A stretch of DNA of 64,000 nucleotides from Salticus scenicus (GCA_963930645.1 OZ005652.1:356669602-356733601); one strand, 5' to 3'. Positions 23,332 to 35,175 are shown, numbered from the stretch's first letter. A program made the numbers and translations. Notes: generated by a model not told the origin, from the letters alone.

Positions 23332-24077
23332 ATAAAACAATATATAACAATAATTCAAGCCCATATAAACCTCCAAATTTCGGGCTTAAAACAAAAACTA
23401 ATACCTACGGAAATTCATACACACAGAAAAAAAATTACAAAAAACATCACAGTAAATAGTATGACACAATAGCCAGTGTAAGCGACGGATCACAACTACC
23501 GCTAATTAACGTAAAAATTAAAGACTTAGAGGTAATAACTTTAATTGATTCCGGAGCTAGTTTATCAGTCCTATCACCAGACATTTTCCAAAAATTAAAA
23601 GAAGCAAATGTTAAAATAAAATATCTAGCCAGACAAGTAAGGATTCATACGTTAAACAATGAAAATATACCATTCAAAAAATGCGTAAAAATATCCTTTA
23701 AGATACAAAACATATTCGCAACTGGAACATTTTACGTTACAACAAGAAACCTAGATAAAAAATACAAGATCATACTTGGATATGATTTTCTAAAGAACAA
23801 TCACGCAATATTAGATTGTGAACAAAAGGCCTTATACATAAAAAACAAAGAAATACCCTTAGAAGGCACGGACACAGTACGAAAAAGAAATGAAAATGAA
23901 ATAAATGTCATTTCAGAAATTGTAAATACGCAGACACAGAACTCACAAAATAATAGTGAAAATACTATGAGCCAACAAAAACCCGCAAAAAATTCAAATA
24001 ATGACGAAATTCAAAATGATTTCACAGAGAATATAGAGAACAAAAACAATAATACAAATACTCAAAAAATCAAATAA
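23332..24077 (+). pseudogene. Gypsy-2 protease region between two in-frame stops
   Basis: This stretch is in the same frame as RT-integrase. It starts in the -1 frame relative to gag, meets TAG at 23457-23459, then runs open to TAA at 24075-24077. The protease active site LIDSGASLSVLS is near 23,543-23,578 and ILGYDFLKNN near 23,773-23,802, so both diagnostic blocks are intact. A polar linker follows. With the two stops, protease cannot be joined to gag or RT except by readthrough or frameshifting. There is no good ATG just after the TAG. I mark it as a pseudogene because of the stops, but regulated readthrough is possible. Confidence 0.75.
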
Positions 24078-24119
24078 AAAACAAATAAAAAAAATAAAAA
24101 GAGAATTTCGCATAAAAAC

Positions 24120-27100
24120 ATGATTATGCCAAAAACGGACAAAAAATATGGCTTAGAACCAGGTGAAACAAAAGTAATTACATTAAAATCTCCACCCAGT
24201 TTACAGCCAAACCAAGTAATTTTATTAGAACCCCTAAGGCATAACATTAGGATTAAATATGACCAATCCTTACATCAAATCAATGAGAAAAATACGATAC
24301 ACTTAATGGTTCAAAATGATAGTGAAGAAAAAATAATGATAAACAAAAAAATGAATATTGGAAAAATATGCACAGAATTTGACATAAAATTAAATGGATC
24401 AAAAACAGATAACACTCCCAAAGTATATGAAATGAACAATTTAACAATGAGTGAAATTCAAGAATTAAGAGAAAACGAATTCAATTTACAAGATTTTGAT
24501 CTAGAACACTTAGATCAATCACAAAAAATTAAATTTCAAAATTTACTAAAAGATAATATACAAGCGTTCTCAAAATCATACAAAACCTTGGGACAGACTT
24601 CAATAGTGGAGCCCAATTTTAAATTACTCCACGATTATCCAATTTCTACTCGACCTTACAAAATTCCGCAAAGTGTAAGAAAATTTGCACAACAGGAGAT
24701 AAACAAATTATTGGACGCAAACATAATAGAAAATACAACGTCAAGCTACGCATTTCCGGTTATATTTGTAAAAAAAAAGGCAAACTCAAAAACTAACGAC
24801 CCTAATAAAACTTCGTACAGGTGTGCTATAGATTACAGATTGCTAAATAATATTTTACAGGGCGTACCATATCCCATTCCGGATATTAAGTCACTTTTAC
24901 AAGATATAAGTGGCAAAAAATATTACACAGTGCTGGATTTTCATTCAGCCTTCTTCCAAATAAATTTAAAAAAAGAAGACAGACCAAAATTAGCCTTCAT
25001 TACTGAATTTGGTAAATTCCAACCTACGCGACTAAATTTTGGTAATAAAATAAGCACATCAGTATTTGCGGAACTAATCGATAAAGTGCTAGGAAAATTT
25101 GATCAATATAAAGTACGTTATTTCATTGATGATGTTATAATAGCAGCTGATAGCATCAATGAAATGTTAAACTTATTACAACAAGTACTAAGCACATTAA
25201 TTAAAGAAAACCTAACAATAGAACCTTCAAAAATGCAAATATGCAAACAAGAAATAGAATTTTTGGGATTTAAAATCAATAAAAATGGTTATGCACCGGC
25301 CAATAAAAACATTCAAAAAATTCAAAAATTAGAAAGACCCAAAAACAGAAAAGGCGTAAAATCTTTACTGGGTCTAACAAACTATTTCGCATCACTAATA
25401 GACAATTACGCTGAAATAGTAGCACCATTAAATGAATTAACAAGTGAGAAAAGGAAATTTGAATGGACGGAAGATGCCGAAAATGCATTAAAACATATCC
25501 AAAAAATTATTCTAAACAGTCCAACTCTCAAACCACCAAATTATGACAAAGAATTTTTTTTAATTACTGATTGCTCAAAAATAGCGACGTCCGCGATTTT
25601 ATCGCAAGAAATAAATGGCATAATGTACCCTATAGAATTCTATGGAAGAAAATTAAAAGATACTGAACAGCGTTACCCAAGTATTAAGCTGGAATTGCTC
25701 GCCATATACGAGAGCATAATCCATTTTAAAAATATTTTAACAGGGAGAAAATTTACGGTAGTGACTGACTCAAAAGCCATCACATATCACTTAAATTTAG
25801 AAAAGAATTCAGACATTATAGCCAGATGGTTACTGGAATTGCAATCGTATGATTTCACTGTAGAACATATAGAGGGAAGAATTAACCCTGCCGATTACAT
25901 ATCGCGACATATCAATAACATCACGGAAACAAATTCAACCAACAACTTATTTGAAGTTAATAAAAATTTGACAGACGAAAACATAAAACTTGAACAAATG
26001 AAAGATAAAAAAATATCTAAAATAATATCAGACATAAAAAAAGGAAAATCAAATAGAACAACTCGAAAATTTGAATTAACAGAAAAGGAAATATTAATTT
26101 TAAAAAGAAGTACAAATGATAATCAAAAAGAATTATTAATTATTCCAGATTCGTTAAAAAACGAAATAATTAAAGAAGCACATAAAACCCATTTTGGAGT
26201 TAAAAAAACCTTGCATTTAATAGGAACGCGTACATACTGGTATGGAATGTACCAAGACGTGAAAAATCATATTGCAAATTGCGTTGAATGCATGAGACAC
26301 AAACAACACACAATCCCCAAAATTGAAATACAAAAAATGAAAAAAAATTACAAGCCAGGGGAAGTATTACACATAGACCTCATAGGTAAGTTACCTATGA
26401 CTTTTAAAAAAAACATATTTATAATGGTTATAATTGACTCCTTCTCGCGTTACATGGAGGCAGTCCCACTCAGAAATGCGGAGTCACAAACCATATTAAA
26501 CGCATTAACAGAATATATAGCCAGATTCGGCATGCCAAGAGAAATACATTTAGACAATGCACAGTACTTTAGAGGCAAAACATTCACAGAATACATGAAA
26601 CAATTAAATATTAAATTACATTTTAGCTCTATTTATCACGCTTGCTCGAACGGAATTGTAGAAATTTCAAATAAAATAATAAAAAATTCACTAGCCGCCA
26701 TGACAAAAACAACATTCCAATGGGATGAAAAATTAAATTTTGTGAAATTGCATTATAATGCAACAATACATAGAGCAACAGGCTTTTCTCCCGCGATGAT
26801 TTTTTTTGCTAGAGAAATCAACACACCATTTAATGCATTCTCAGATGCAACAAAAATTACTACTGACAGCTATACAAATAAGCGTCTGCAACACATTCAG
26901 AGTGTAAAAGAAGACGCACTAAAAAATCAAATTCAAATCATGAATGAATATAACAAAAATTTAAAATATAAGGACAGAGACATAAAAATTGGACAGACGG
27001 TATATATGAAAAGCCTTAGAAGGCCAAATATATTTCAGCCTAAATTTCTTGGACCTTTCCATGTCTTGAAAATACTGCGTAACATGAATATTGTTTTAAA

Positions 27101-27176
27101 AAACGCTCACGACAATACAGCGAAACCCATTAAGGTGCACATATCTAAACTATATGCACCAAAATATGCAAAATAA
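24120..27176 (+). CDS. pol: Gypsy-2 Pol: reverse transcriptase, RNase H, integrase
   Basis: An open frame of 1018 codons. Reverse transcriptase has its first Asp in VLDFHSAF (about residue 272) and the FIDD pair at about 335-337, a variant of the usual YxDD. RNase H has LITDCS at about 482. The integrase has a His-His-Cys-Cys finger (HKTHFGV to CVECM, about 686-723), Asp in HIDLIG (~751), Asp in LDNAQ (~811) and Glu in IVEIS (~847). The last two are separated by 35 residues (D,D35E). The C terminus has FLGPFHV, a GPF/Y-type segment. All catalytic residues are present. The ATG at 24120 is the first in frame after the upstream TAA at 24075; natural translation may instead begin as part of a polyprotein. 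Confidence 0.93.
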   Translation: MIMPKTDKKYGLEPGETKVITLKSPPSLQPNQVILLEPLRHNIRIKYDQSLHQINEKNTIHLMVQNDSEEKIMINKKMNIGKICTEFDIKLNGSKTDNTPKVYEMNNLTMSEIQELRENEFNLQDFDLEHLDQSQKIKFQNLLKDNIQAFSKSYKTLGQTSIVEPNFKLLHDYPISTRPYKIPQSVRKFAQQEINKLLDANIIENTTSSYAFPVIFVKKKANSKTNDPNKTSYRCAIDYRLLNNILQGVPYPIPDIKSLLQDISGKKYYTVLDFHSAFFQINLKKEDRPKLAFITEFGKFQPTRLNFGNKISTSVFAELIDKVLGKFDQYKVRYFIDDVIIAADSINEMLNLLQQVLSTLIKENLTIEPSKMQICKQEIEFLGFKINKNGYAPANKNIQKIQKLERPKNRKGVKSLLGLTNYFASLIDNYAEIVAPLNELTSEKRKFEWTEDAENALKHIQKIILNSPTLKPPNYDKEFFLITDCSKIATSAILSQEINGIMYPIEFYGRKLKDTEQRYPSIKLELLAIYESIIHFKNILTGRKFTVVTDSKAITYHLNLEKNSDIIARWLLELQSYDFTVEHIEGRINPADYISRHINNITETNSTNNLFEVNKNLTDENIKLEQMKDKKISKIISDIKKGKSNRTTRKFELTEKEILILKRSTNDNQKELLIIPDSLKNEIIKEAHKTHFGVKKTLHLIGTRTYWYGMYQDVKNHIANCVECMRHKQHTIPKIEIQKMKKNYKPGEVLHIDLIGKLPMTFKKNIFIMVIIDSFSRYMEAVPLRNAESQTILNALTEYIARFGMPREIHLDNAQYFRGKTFTEYMKQLNIKLHFSSIYHACSNGIVEISNKIIKNSLAAMTKTTFQWDEKLNFVKLHYNATIHRATGFSPAMIFFAREINTPFNAFSDATKITTDSYTNKRLQHIQSVKEDALKNQIQIMNEYNKNLKYKDRDIKIGQTVYMKSLRRPNIFQPKFLGPFHVLKILRNMNIVLKNAHDNTAKPIKVHISKLYAPKYAK

Positions 27177-27779
27177 TAAAAAAAAAAAAAAAGTGTATAT
27201 ATAGATACAAATTATACATATGAACTATATTACAAAATCAATTATTTTACTATTTACAACCGAGAAAAATAATATGTGTAAATACAATAATTATTCAGTG
27301 AAGAATGAGATAGACATGAATTTTCAAAAAAAAAAAAAATTGCAAGACACACAAGGAAAATGTAAAGCAATGCTCAATGTATATAAACAAACAAATAAAT
27401 GATAAAATATCAGCAGAACAAACTGGCAGGTAACGCACATTTTTGCGAAACACGTTGATTGTAAATACATAAAATAAAAATATATATATAGATTTTTTTG
27501 TCATAGGGGCAATGTTAATAAGAAAACGTAAATATGTGTACATAGAAACAAAAACAGAAAAGGTGTCTGTATTCATAATGGCAAATGAATAAAATAAATA
27601 TGTATAGATATAGAATAAATAAAAGTAAATGGGAACGTGACATAAAAAATACATATATGTATATATTTAGATACTTAAATATCTTTATTCATGCATCTCA
27701 TAAAAGAAAATAAAACAAATAAAATAAAATAAAATAAAATAAATAAAAAAAAAAAAACAGACAAACGAAACTAGCACAA

Positions 27780-28141
27780 ATGAGAAATAGTAAGGCAGGA
27801 AAGAAAACTCATGCAAAAGAGAAGGAGCGTGCAGATCAAAATGTAAACAGAGAGGTTACTCGTTTACAAGAGAGTTACCATGACAACGAAAAAAGAGCAG
27901 AATGAAAACGACAGGACAGGTTAGGAGAAGAAGGAAAATATCACGAAAGGGAAAAAAAATACTTACTAATCCTAGGACGGACTTCGAGGTAAAGGAGCAT
28001 GGCAGAAGGGTGACGATAAAACGCTTGAGAATACAGGAAAGTAGTAGCCGCATTTCTGCAAAAGAAACGAATTATGACTCAAGATATCAAGTGAAACGTA
28101 AAATATGGAAATTAAAACATTCACAACCATTCACACTTTAG
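27780..28141 (+). CDS. two overlapping small basic frames in Gypsy-2 (uncertain)
   Basis: A 41-codon frame (27780-27905) and a 79-codon frame (27902-28141) overlap through ATGA. The first is Lys/Glu-rich. The second is strongly basic, with RRRRK near its start. Position after pol would suit an accessory protein, but neither matches a family I know, and short frames are expected by chance in A-rich sequence. I give this low weight. Confidence 0.15.
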
Positions 28142-28252
28142 AAAGATTAAATAATATTTTACTTGCAGAACTATATAATGGTTGTAATATTAGTAAAAGG
28201 CGCATCATTTCACACTTAAACAAAGATGCATATATTTCCTCTAATAAGTTAA

Positions 28253-28455
28253 CAAAAAAAAAAAGCAAAAGCGGAGGATTAAGATTCATTATAGCTATAC
28301 ACTATATATATAAATATATTAAAAAAAAAGCAAAAAAAGCGGAGGATTAAGATTCATTATAGCTATACAGTATATATATAAATGTATTAAAAAAAAAAAA
28401 AAAAAAAAAACCTTAAAAGCTTAGGATTACAATTCATTAGATTTATATACAAAAA
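28253..28455 (+). repeat. three ~67-bp tandem units in Gypsy-2
   Basis: Units share GGAGGATTAAGATTCATTAT (third unit diverged: TTAGGATTACAATTCATTAG), each preceded by an A-rich tract. Starts are near 28,253, 28,320 and 28,387. Confidence 0.7.
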
Positions 28456-28950
28456 AAAAAGAAAAAACCCGTCACTGTAAAAATATTAATCTCTAACACT
28501 CGCACACACATATGCACGTAAATAAAAAGTAATAAAATAACGCAAAATTACCATATTAATACAGAATGGTCTAAAAAAAAAAAAAGAAGGTAAATTAAAT
28601 GCAGATTAGGTACAGGTAAACGAATAATTAATAGATAACCTACATTTTATAATAAAAACACTTTTACATAGCCTACCTTAGATCAGGGTTCAGAACACAG
28701 CCAAGATAATGAGGTGGCCCTTTGGTCGGGCGCAGGCGTCTTCTGCCAAGGGGGGTCGACCCACACTCGATACTCTGGCGTACCCTGCCAAAACAAAAGT
28801 CAAGACTGGACAGAATTTTATCAAAGCAAAACAAAAATAAAATAAAATAAAATAAAATAAAACACAACATTCAATGGGTTAAAAAATCCACAATACAATG
28901 GAATCAATATACGCAAATTATGAGCAGATCTGCATTTATTATTGACACAT

Positions 28951-28986
<36 letters not shown>

Positions 28987-29330
28987 CAGTAATAAATAAA
29001 CACATGAATATACACAGAAATATACACAAACAATCTTCTACATTATTCTACGCTCACGATTCCTAATCAAATATGCGAGAATTACGCAGCGCTAGGAAGC
29101 AAAAAAAAAAAAAACGGAGTCCGAAAAATACAGAAAAATCATGCAAAAATCAAGCAGCAGCGGAAGGAACGTAAGATAATAGAAAATAAAGCAAGGCGAA
29201 CGCAAGTTAGATAAAATAATACCAAATTATATGAAATAAACAAACAAGAAATAAACCTGCAATGAAAATACATTAATAAGAGCTGAAAGAAAAAGCAGAT
29301 GCATATTAATAATAACGCTGCAAACAGAAT

Positions 29331-29371
<41 letters not shown>

Positions 29372-29854
29372 CAATATAGCTCACGCTTATCCAAGTCAAT
29401 GATGGCGTCAGTGTAGATCAGATATATATATTGCGAGGGGCATTCAAAATTCCACGAAGCACACACATGAAACAAAAAAATAACAAAAGGGATTTATTAA
29501 AGGTTAATGGATAGCACAATCACCTAACTAAAACATAGGTGAAGCAACAAAGCTTAAGCAAAGCAATAAAATATACATATAATAAAATTAAACTCACTTG
29601 TAAAAAAGTAAACAAATTTCTAATCCGATAAACGCGTGTGTCTCTGCGCTTCTCTCGAGTAAGTAACAGAAGAATCTTATCTCAGCTCTCCCCCCTAAAG
29701 AAAACGATTATAACAGGATGTACTAATCATTAGCGCTGGTCAGTTCCCACGACATAGTGACGCAGGCGAAAGAGGGTTTGTCACCCCCCATTACAAAACT
29801 GCAAAACAGCTCTCGGAAGTTAAAATTAATATTTCAAATAAAGCGAGGGACTTT

Positions 29855-29887
<33 letters not shown>

Positions 29888-30106
29888 ATACTGCCTTACT
29901 TAATGGTAATAAAGACATACTACCAAAACGATTAAATACATTCATGATATCATGTAATATACAAAATTTTTTTTATTATTGGTACTATACACTGAAAGTA
30001 ATGAATGATATGTATATAGAAGGAATGCATACACTTGTAGAATTTTGCTAACAATTCAGAAAAAGTACTATTATATGTGAATTTATTGTATTGTATATAT
30101 ATTTAT

Positions 30107-30137
<31 letters not shown>

Positions 30138-30738
30138 TGAGTGTTGGTATACGGTATAAATAGTTATAATTATTGAATTAAAATGCAAAGTAATAATAAT
30201 AATCTTTAGCATATGATATACTGACCGAGTGAAGTAATACTATACAATATGTGTCACAAAAAAATTATAAACTGAATAAAATTTACAAACTGTTGGCACA
30301 AGCATCGGCTAAATGCAACGACAGACCATAAAACTGTCTAGCACAAATTGATGGTCACAAATAAAACTAGTTCAACAATCAAATATTGGACCATTTACAG
30401 ATCTGGATCAATTAATAATAAGGTTGAAATGCATGATCACCAATTAATAATCAGTATTGAACATTATAGTATGAACAATCAGCAATTAATATTAAACTGA
30501 ACTTTATGAACAATCAACAATCAAGTGTTGAACTGTATATTCATTAATCATTATGCACATATATAAACGGAACTATTAGTGTGGAACTCTAATGTGCACA
30601 AGAACTCTAATGTGCACTAAAAAAGTTTAGCATGAATATGTATAAAAATTTTTTTACTGACCAAAAACACACCAGATTACTACGACAACTAAAGGACTCA
30701 TAATGTATTGAGATAAAGAAACTGTCTCAAACTTATTC

Positions 30739-30753
30739 GACAGGGGGATAGGC
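30739..30753 (+). other. Gypsy-2 polypurine tract
   Basis: CGACAGGGGGATAGGC lies immediately before the 3' LTR, where plus-strand DNA synthesis is primed. Assigned by position and purine run. Confidence 0.65.
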
Positions 30754-31747
30754 TGATGGGAAAAATCAGCCATTTTGTTAAAAACAAAATAATAAAGGTA
30801 CAAAAGGGCATTATTTAAAAGGAAAAAGAATATAAAAATACAAAAGCTGTTTTACTGAAGACTACAAAGCTGTTTTATTACCTTTTAAAAGCCTAAGACA
30901 GAAATACAACGTCATATTTATGACCTGCACGTGGAACTCTGAAAGGGGACCACCCGCATTTAAGCCCCACTGGCTACCGCCAAAAAAGCCCCGGCGAGGT
31001 CGTAAAAAAAGGCACCGTAGTAATCTAGAAGCAAGCAGATTGGTCGAAGAAAGGTCCAATCAGAAGATAGACCCAATAAAAAAAGTGCAAGGGGAAAACC
31101 TCCTCCAAAAATTATAATGAGAGACTTAAAAAATTAAAGGAGAGAAAAGATTCCTTTAAGAGTCAGAATTCTAAAAAATTGCCTTCGTGTGTGCAGACGT
31201 AATGTGAGGTCCTGCTATCATCAGTGTGGTGCTGCCTAGCCGAAATGATTCATCAAGGATACTTAAAGATGTGCTCCCTGCTAGCCAAAATATTCCTCTT
31301 GTGCCTGGACTGTGACATAGCATCTGATAAATCTGGTGAGAATTTCTTACATTTCTCGGTCAGTAATTTTACCGTGCAATGCTGGTAAAGCGCATTTGTT
31401 TTCTAGTACTCATCTTATTGAGGCAAAATCAAAGATCATTGTTATATCATTTTATTGTATTGTAAAATTATAGAATAATCAATTTAATTAATATTCAAAA
31501 TTTGGATGTTTAATAAAGAAATTAATTAAAATTATATGAATCTGATATTATTTGAGAGTAAATTTATTTATTATTAAACATATTATTTTCCAGATTAATG
31601 TTTGCTTTTAATTAGGATTAATTTTAGGGCATTTCACAACGCGTGCCCGAATATCGAATTGATATTCCAAAATGTACTACCACGAGGATGTCACCTTAGA
31701 GCCACGGAAAGGAGGGTAGTCTGATTTTGGTTAATATCCGCCCAACA
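30754..31747 (+). repeat. Gypsy-2 3' LTR (994 bp)
   Basis: Same length as the 5' LTR and apparently identical to it. Followed directly by TAAGG. Confidence 0.95.
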
Positions 31748-32258
31748 TAAGGCTTCTAGACGCGATCGCACGTAGAAATATTTAGACATATAGGCCATAT
31801 TGATAAATAATTTTTTATTGTGTACCTGAAAAAAAAATATATCTATAAGTGCTAGATTCATTAAAATCTATACAATTTGTGTAACTGTAACCTGTAATAT
31901 GGGTATAAATTTTCAACTCAAAAGAATAAGGAGTTTAGACGCTATGGTATTTTAAATATTTTGAACCCATTGGCCGCAATGATGAAAAATGTTTGTGTAC
32001 ATTCACCGAAATCAATAGGGTTTATTCTATGATGATCGATAACATACGTACCAACATTCAGCTCATTTGAATAAAGCGTTTAGATGCTACCTTATTCCCT
32101 CATACACATACACACAAGCACACACACATACATACATCATTGTAAAAATAGACAAAACAAACTCAAGGTACCTCAAAACGTAAAGATAAACTTAAATATC
32201 AAAGTCGAATATTTGACATGATTATAATACTTTTCTTACATATATGTATTCGGAAAGA
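31748..32258 (+). mobile_element. Helentron-like element, copy C, part 3' of Gypsy-2
   Basis: Resumes in mid-monomer (TAAGGCTTCTAGACGC, matching AAGGCGTTTAGACGC of copy A). It continues through one and a part monomers, a CACACA/CATACA microsatellite near 32,100-32,138 and the conserved tail TTTGACATGATTATAATAC, ending with ATTCGGAAAG at about 32,249-32,257. Confidence 0.6.
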
Positions 32259-33640
32259 ATAAAGTTTATAATTAAACATATATTAAAATTATTCAATAAA
32301 ACTCTACTCTGATTTCTGATTTAAAAATGAGGTACTATTTACCATTCGGAGTCGTAGATTGTACATATTTTTTTAATAAATTAAAAACATAATTTTTTAT
32401 GACAGTCAAATGCCATTAATCGAATAATGAAGAAAGTAGGGTAATTCCCGCGGTTCCCATTTACTGTAAAAACTTTCATATTGAATTTACTTCCATATCG
32501 TTTAAACTTTATTTTTTTCATTTTTAGGTTTGCATAGCTATATATATACCATATAACGAATGTATTATTTTAATAGCTTAATGATACATTAGTATAAAAT
32601 TGTTACAGTTACATTATATACAACGTTTTTACTGTAATATGATATTTTGAGTTTGATTAAAAATTTATTTTTGAAACATTCAACGAACGTTTGTAATAAT
32701 TTAAAACAATTTGTAAAATAATTCAAATCTACTTCTTTCAGTTTGAACTTCTGAAATTATTAAGTTATCAAAAGTTTAAATTAAGAACTTTTCGTGCTCT
32801 ACGGCACTCATTGAAAACTTCAAAAGTTATGAACACTTCATTTATATTTACGATTCGGAAATTTACATATATATTGATTCTTCAACGTTTGGAAAAGATG
32901 TTACCTTAGTGAGAAAACAATAGAAATCATGCATAATATGAAATGAAGAGACTTGTAGTAGAGAGTGTAAATTTTCAGAGTTTTCAGTGTCAAAGCACGC
33001 TAACATGAAAAAGATTTTGACGCGGATGTGGAAAGCTTAAATATAATAGGCAATAAAAATAATATAAGAATATGTAGATAAAATCGATTTGTTTGGCATT
33101 TTATCTTTTTTTATTTTGTGAGATTTGGTAAATTAAATATTCCAAGTAGAAAATATGCTAAGAACAATAACATTAATTTTTCCACTTTTAAGAGAAATTT
33201 GTAGAAATATTCTACGATCATATTACTTGACCTTTAATTTAAATCAATTGAATCAGAATACAGAAATACTTTTTTTCTGCGTCAAATATATTATACTAAT
33301 ATAAATATTATATAACCTTTACTTTATTTATATGTTATACTTTATTTTACTATGTTAGTTTTCAAGTTTTATCACTATTAATTATTATACATTTTTAACG
33401 AAACAATCGCTAATAGTTTAATATTTTAGTCTCATTCTATTTAAAAAATATAAATTGCTCAAGAAAATTAGGGAATATTATGAGTTTGGTAGGAAACAAC
33501 CACGTAAACGAAAACGCTTTAAACGAAAATTAAAAGAAAAGAGATTAAAAGAAAAATTATATAGTTTACTCAAAATTAGATATGCTCCTTTTACATATAT
33601 ATATTAGATTGGAAACGATGATTTGTTGATAATGAGTGAA
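32259..33640. other. AT-rich spacer, no gene seen
   Basis: Unstructured AT-rich sequence on both strands; no repeat family recognised. Confidence 0.5.
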
Positions 33641-33699
33641 AAGCAACCTGCAACATTCCTTCTGTAAGAGGTGATTAAAAAAATGACAGGCGTTTAATA

Positions 33700-34280
33700 T
33701 TTTGAAAGAGCAAATGCGATGTCTCAGTAACATGAGTTAGCTGAATCTATAGCATTGAGAAATGTGGTCGTTGAGAGGCTTGTGAAATACATCCGTCGTA
33801 GTAGAAGTATTGGATGTTTGCAAAGTGTCATTTCCGGACTATGGAGTCAGGTTTAAGAAACAGTAAATGTTCACCGAAGATCAGAACAACGCCGTACTTC
33901 CAAAATAACATAAAAATGAGGACTGGTATTTAACAATAACGGTCATAAGAAATAGTACTATGAAAGCCACTTTGTTAAAACAACACCTTCAGAGGACTAC
34001 TGGGACCAGAGTTTTGACAAATCTATTCCAAACCGACTTCAACATGTGTGTTTGCATGCATGCTCGAAGACCTATTGTTTGTGTTTCGTTGTTAATGGAC
34101 CGATGTACAGCCCGCAGAAACTGGGCAAGATACATTGCAGATAGGGACGAAAAGAGAGGAGCAAAGTTTTCATCACGGACAAGAACCACTTTAGTATTCT
34201 TATATGGAGATTCTTATATGGAGAGAAGAATTTGTACATGAAAGTGTCCGATTTCTCGTTGGCGGTGTGATGATCAGGGC

Positions 34281-34311
<31 letters not shown>

Positions 34312-34725
34312 CTGCACATTATCAGGAAAGGAGCACTAACGACCCAGCGATAAAGAGATGAGATTCACGGATGTATTGTTATCCTTTACGCTGCAGAAAT
34401 CAATTATAAGATCTTCCTCGTGGTTTATGGTCACATTGTGCTTTTGTAATGAAGTACCTCCTTTTAAACGAAGGAGTTCTTCAAATGGTTTGCATAGCAT
34501 TGTTCTCAGATATGAATACAGCAAAACATATTTGGAACGTACTAGGGAGAATGTTTGCCAATCGCTCATCACCCCCAGAAACAACTCGGCAGTTGGAAAG
34601 CTACCATTTACACGAGTGGGAAATAATACATCAGTCCCTCATTCATAAGTGCATGGATTCCATGCCTCGTAGGTGTGCTATATAGTTTTTGGTCAATGGA
34701 ATCCATATATTTGTTTTTAAACTCA
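33700..34725 (+). pseudogene. decayed Tc1-type transposase
   Basis: Fragments in several frames keep the order of a Tc1/DD34E transposase. Around 34,050-34,140 is the RARRP-like segment LHARRPIVCVSLL with NWARYI. Near 34,300-34,340 is AHYQER. At about 34,480-34,680 the C-terminal block reads ALFSDMNTAKHIWNVLG, then PPETTRQLE and SLIHKCMDSMPRRC, corresponding to the usual SPDxNPIEHxWDxLG and DSMPRRC blocks. The first catalytic Asp region is not readable, and an (AT)n run at about 34,284-34,311 interrupts it. No TIRs were located. The protein cannot be functional. Confidence 0.8.
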
Positions 34726-35127
34726 TCTCTATCCGAGAATTCACATATTTTGTTTGTTATTTATATAATATGCAATGATTCTGCTTTTTTATTTTATTTA
34801 TTTATTTTTTTACTAACAAAAATCGTCAATAAAATTTAATTATTCCTTGTTTTATGCTTCTTTTTGTTTTCTCATGTATTGCAGCATCTATACATCATAT
34901 ATTATGTCAAAGAATAATTTATTTATTCCCATTTTATATCCAAAATAATGATTTATTCTAAATGTTTTGAGCAGTGCACATTTTGTAAAAAAATAAAAAA
35001 ATAAATAATAATAATAATAATAATAATAATTATATATATACCAATAGAGTTAATTATATTTAGAGTTATTATAGAGTTAATTATATTTAGAGTATAATTA
35101 TATATATACCAATATATATATATATAC
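34726..35127. repeat. AT-rich spacer with microsatellites
   Basis: (ATTT)n near 34,790-34,806, (AAT)n near 35,003-35,030 and (TA)n/TATATACCA repeats near 35,032-35,128, including two copies of AGAGTTAATTATATTTAGAG. Confidence 0.7.
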
Positions 35128-35175
35128 CAGTTTAGAAGGCGCTATGTGCTTAAGCACATAGCGCCTTCTAAACTG
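35128..35175. repeat. perfect 48-base palindrome
   Basis: Two 24-base arms with no spacer. Left arm starts CAGTTTAGAAGGCGCTATG, right arm ends CATAGCGCCTTCTAAACTG. It could extrude as a cruciform. It may be the centre of a foldback MITE, but no further arms were found beyond it. Confidence 0.9.

Larger units (their letters stand above)
27177..30739 (+). other. Gypsy-2 long 3' non-coding region
   Basis: About 3.5 kb between pol and the polypurine tract. No envelope-like frame with signal peptide and transmembrane segment is seen in sense. Two short basic frames (27,780-28,141), three ~67-bp tandem units (about 28,253-28,455), a G+C-richer patch (about 28,680-28,800), many A tracts (near 28,954-28,982, 29,336-29,369, 29,857-29,885) and AATCAACAATCAA-type short repeats (30,320-30,540) occupy it. 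Confidence 0.6.
20256..31747 (+). mobile_element. Gypsy-2: young Ty3/Gypsy LTR retrotransposon, 11.5 kb
   Basis: Boundaries are exact: target duplication TAAGG at 20251-20255 and 31748-31752, LTRs starting TGATGGG and ending CCCAACA. Both LTRs are 994 bp and I see no difference between them, so insertion was recent. Inside are an open gag (22225-23331), a protease region and an open RT-RH-IN frame (24120-27176). A purine-rich CAGGGGGATAGGC precedes the 3' LTR. Two in-frame stops (TAG 23457-23459, TAA 24075-24077) separate gag, protease and RT in the pol frame. A 3.5-kb region without a recognisable env follows pol, which is unusually long. It inserted into a 172-bp-type monomer. Confidence 0.96.

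Noticed and set aside
27780..28141. Small overlapping frames as an env or accessory gene of Gypsy-2
   Set aside because: No signal peptide, transmembrane segment or known motif; kept only as a low-confidence entry.
29431..29460. GCGAGGGGCATTCAAAATTC resembling a mariner terminal repeat inside Gypsy-2
   Set aside because: Only one short match with no partner end or TA duplication structure; probably chance.
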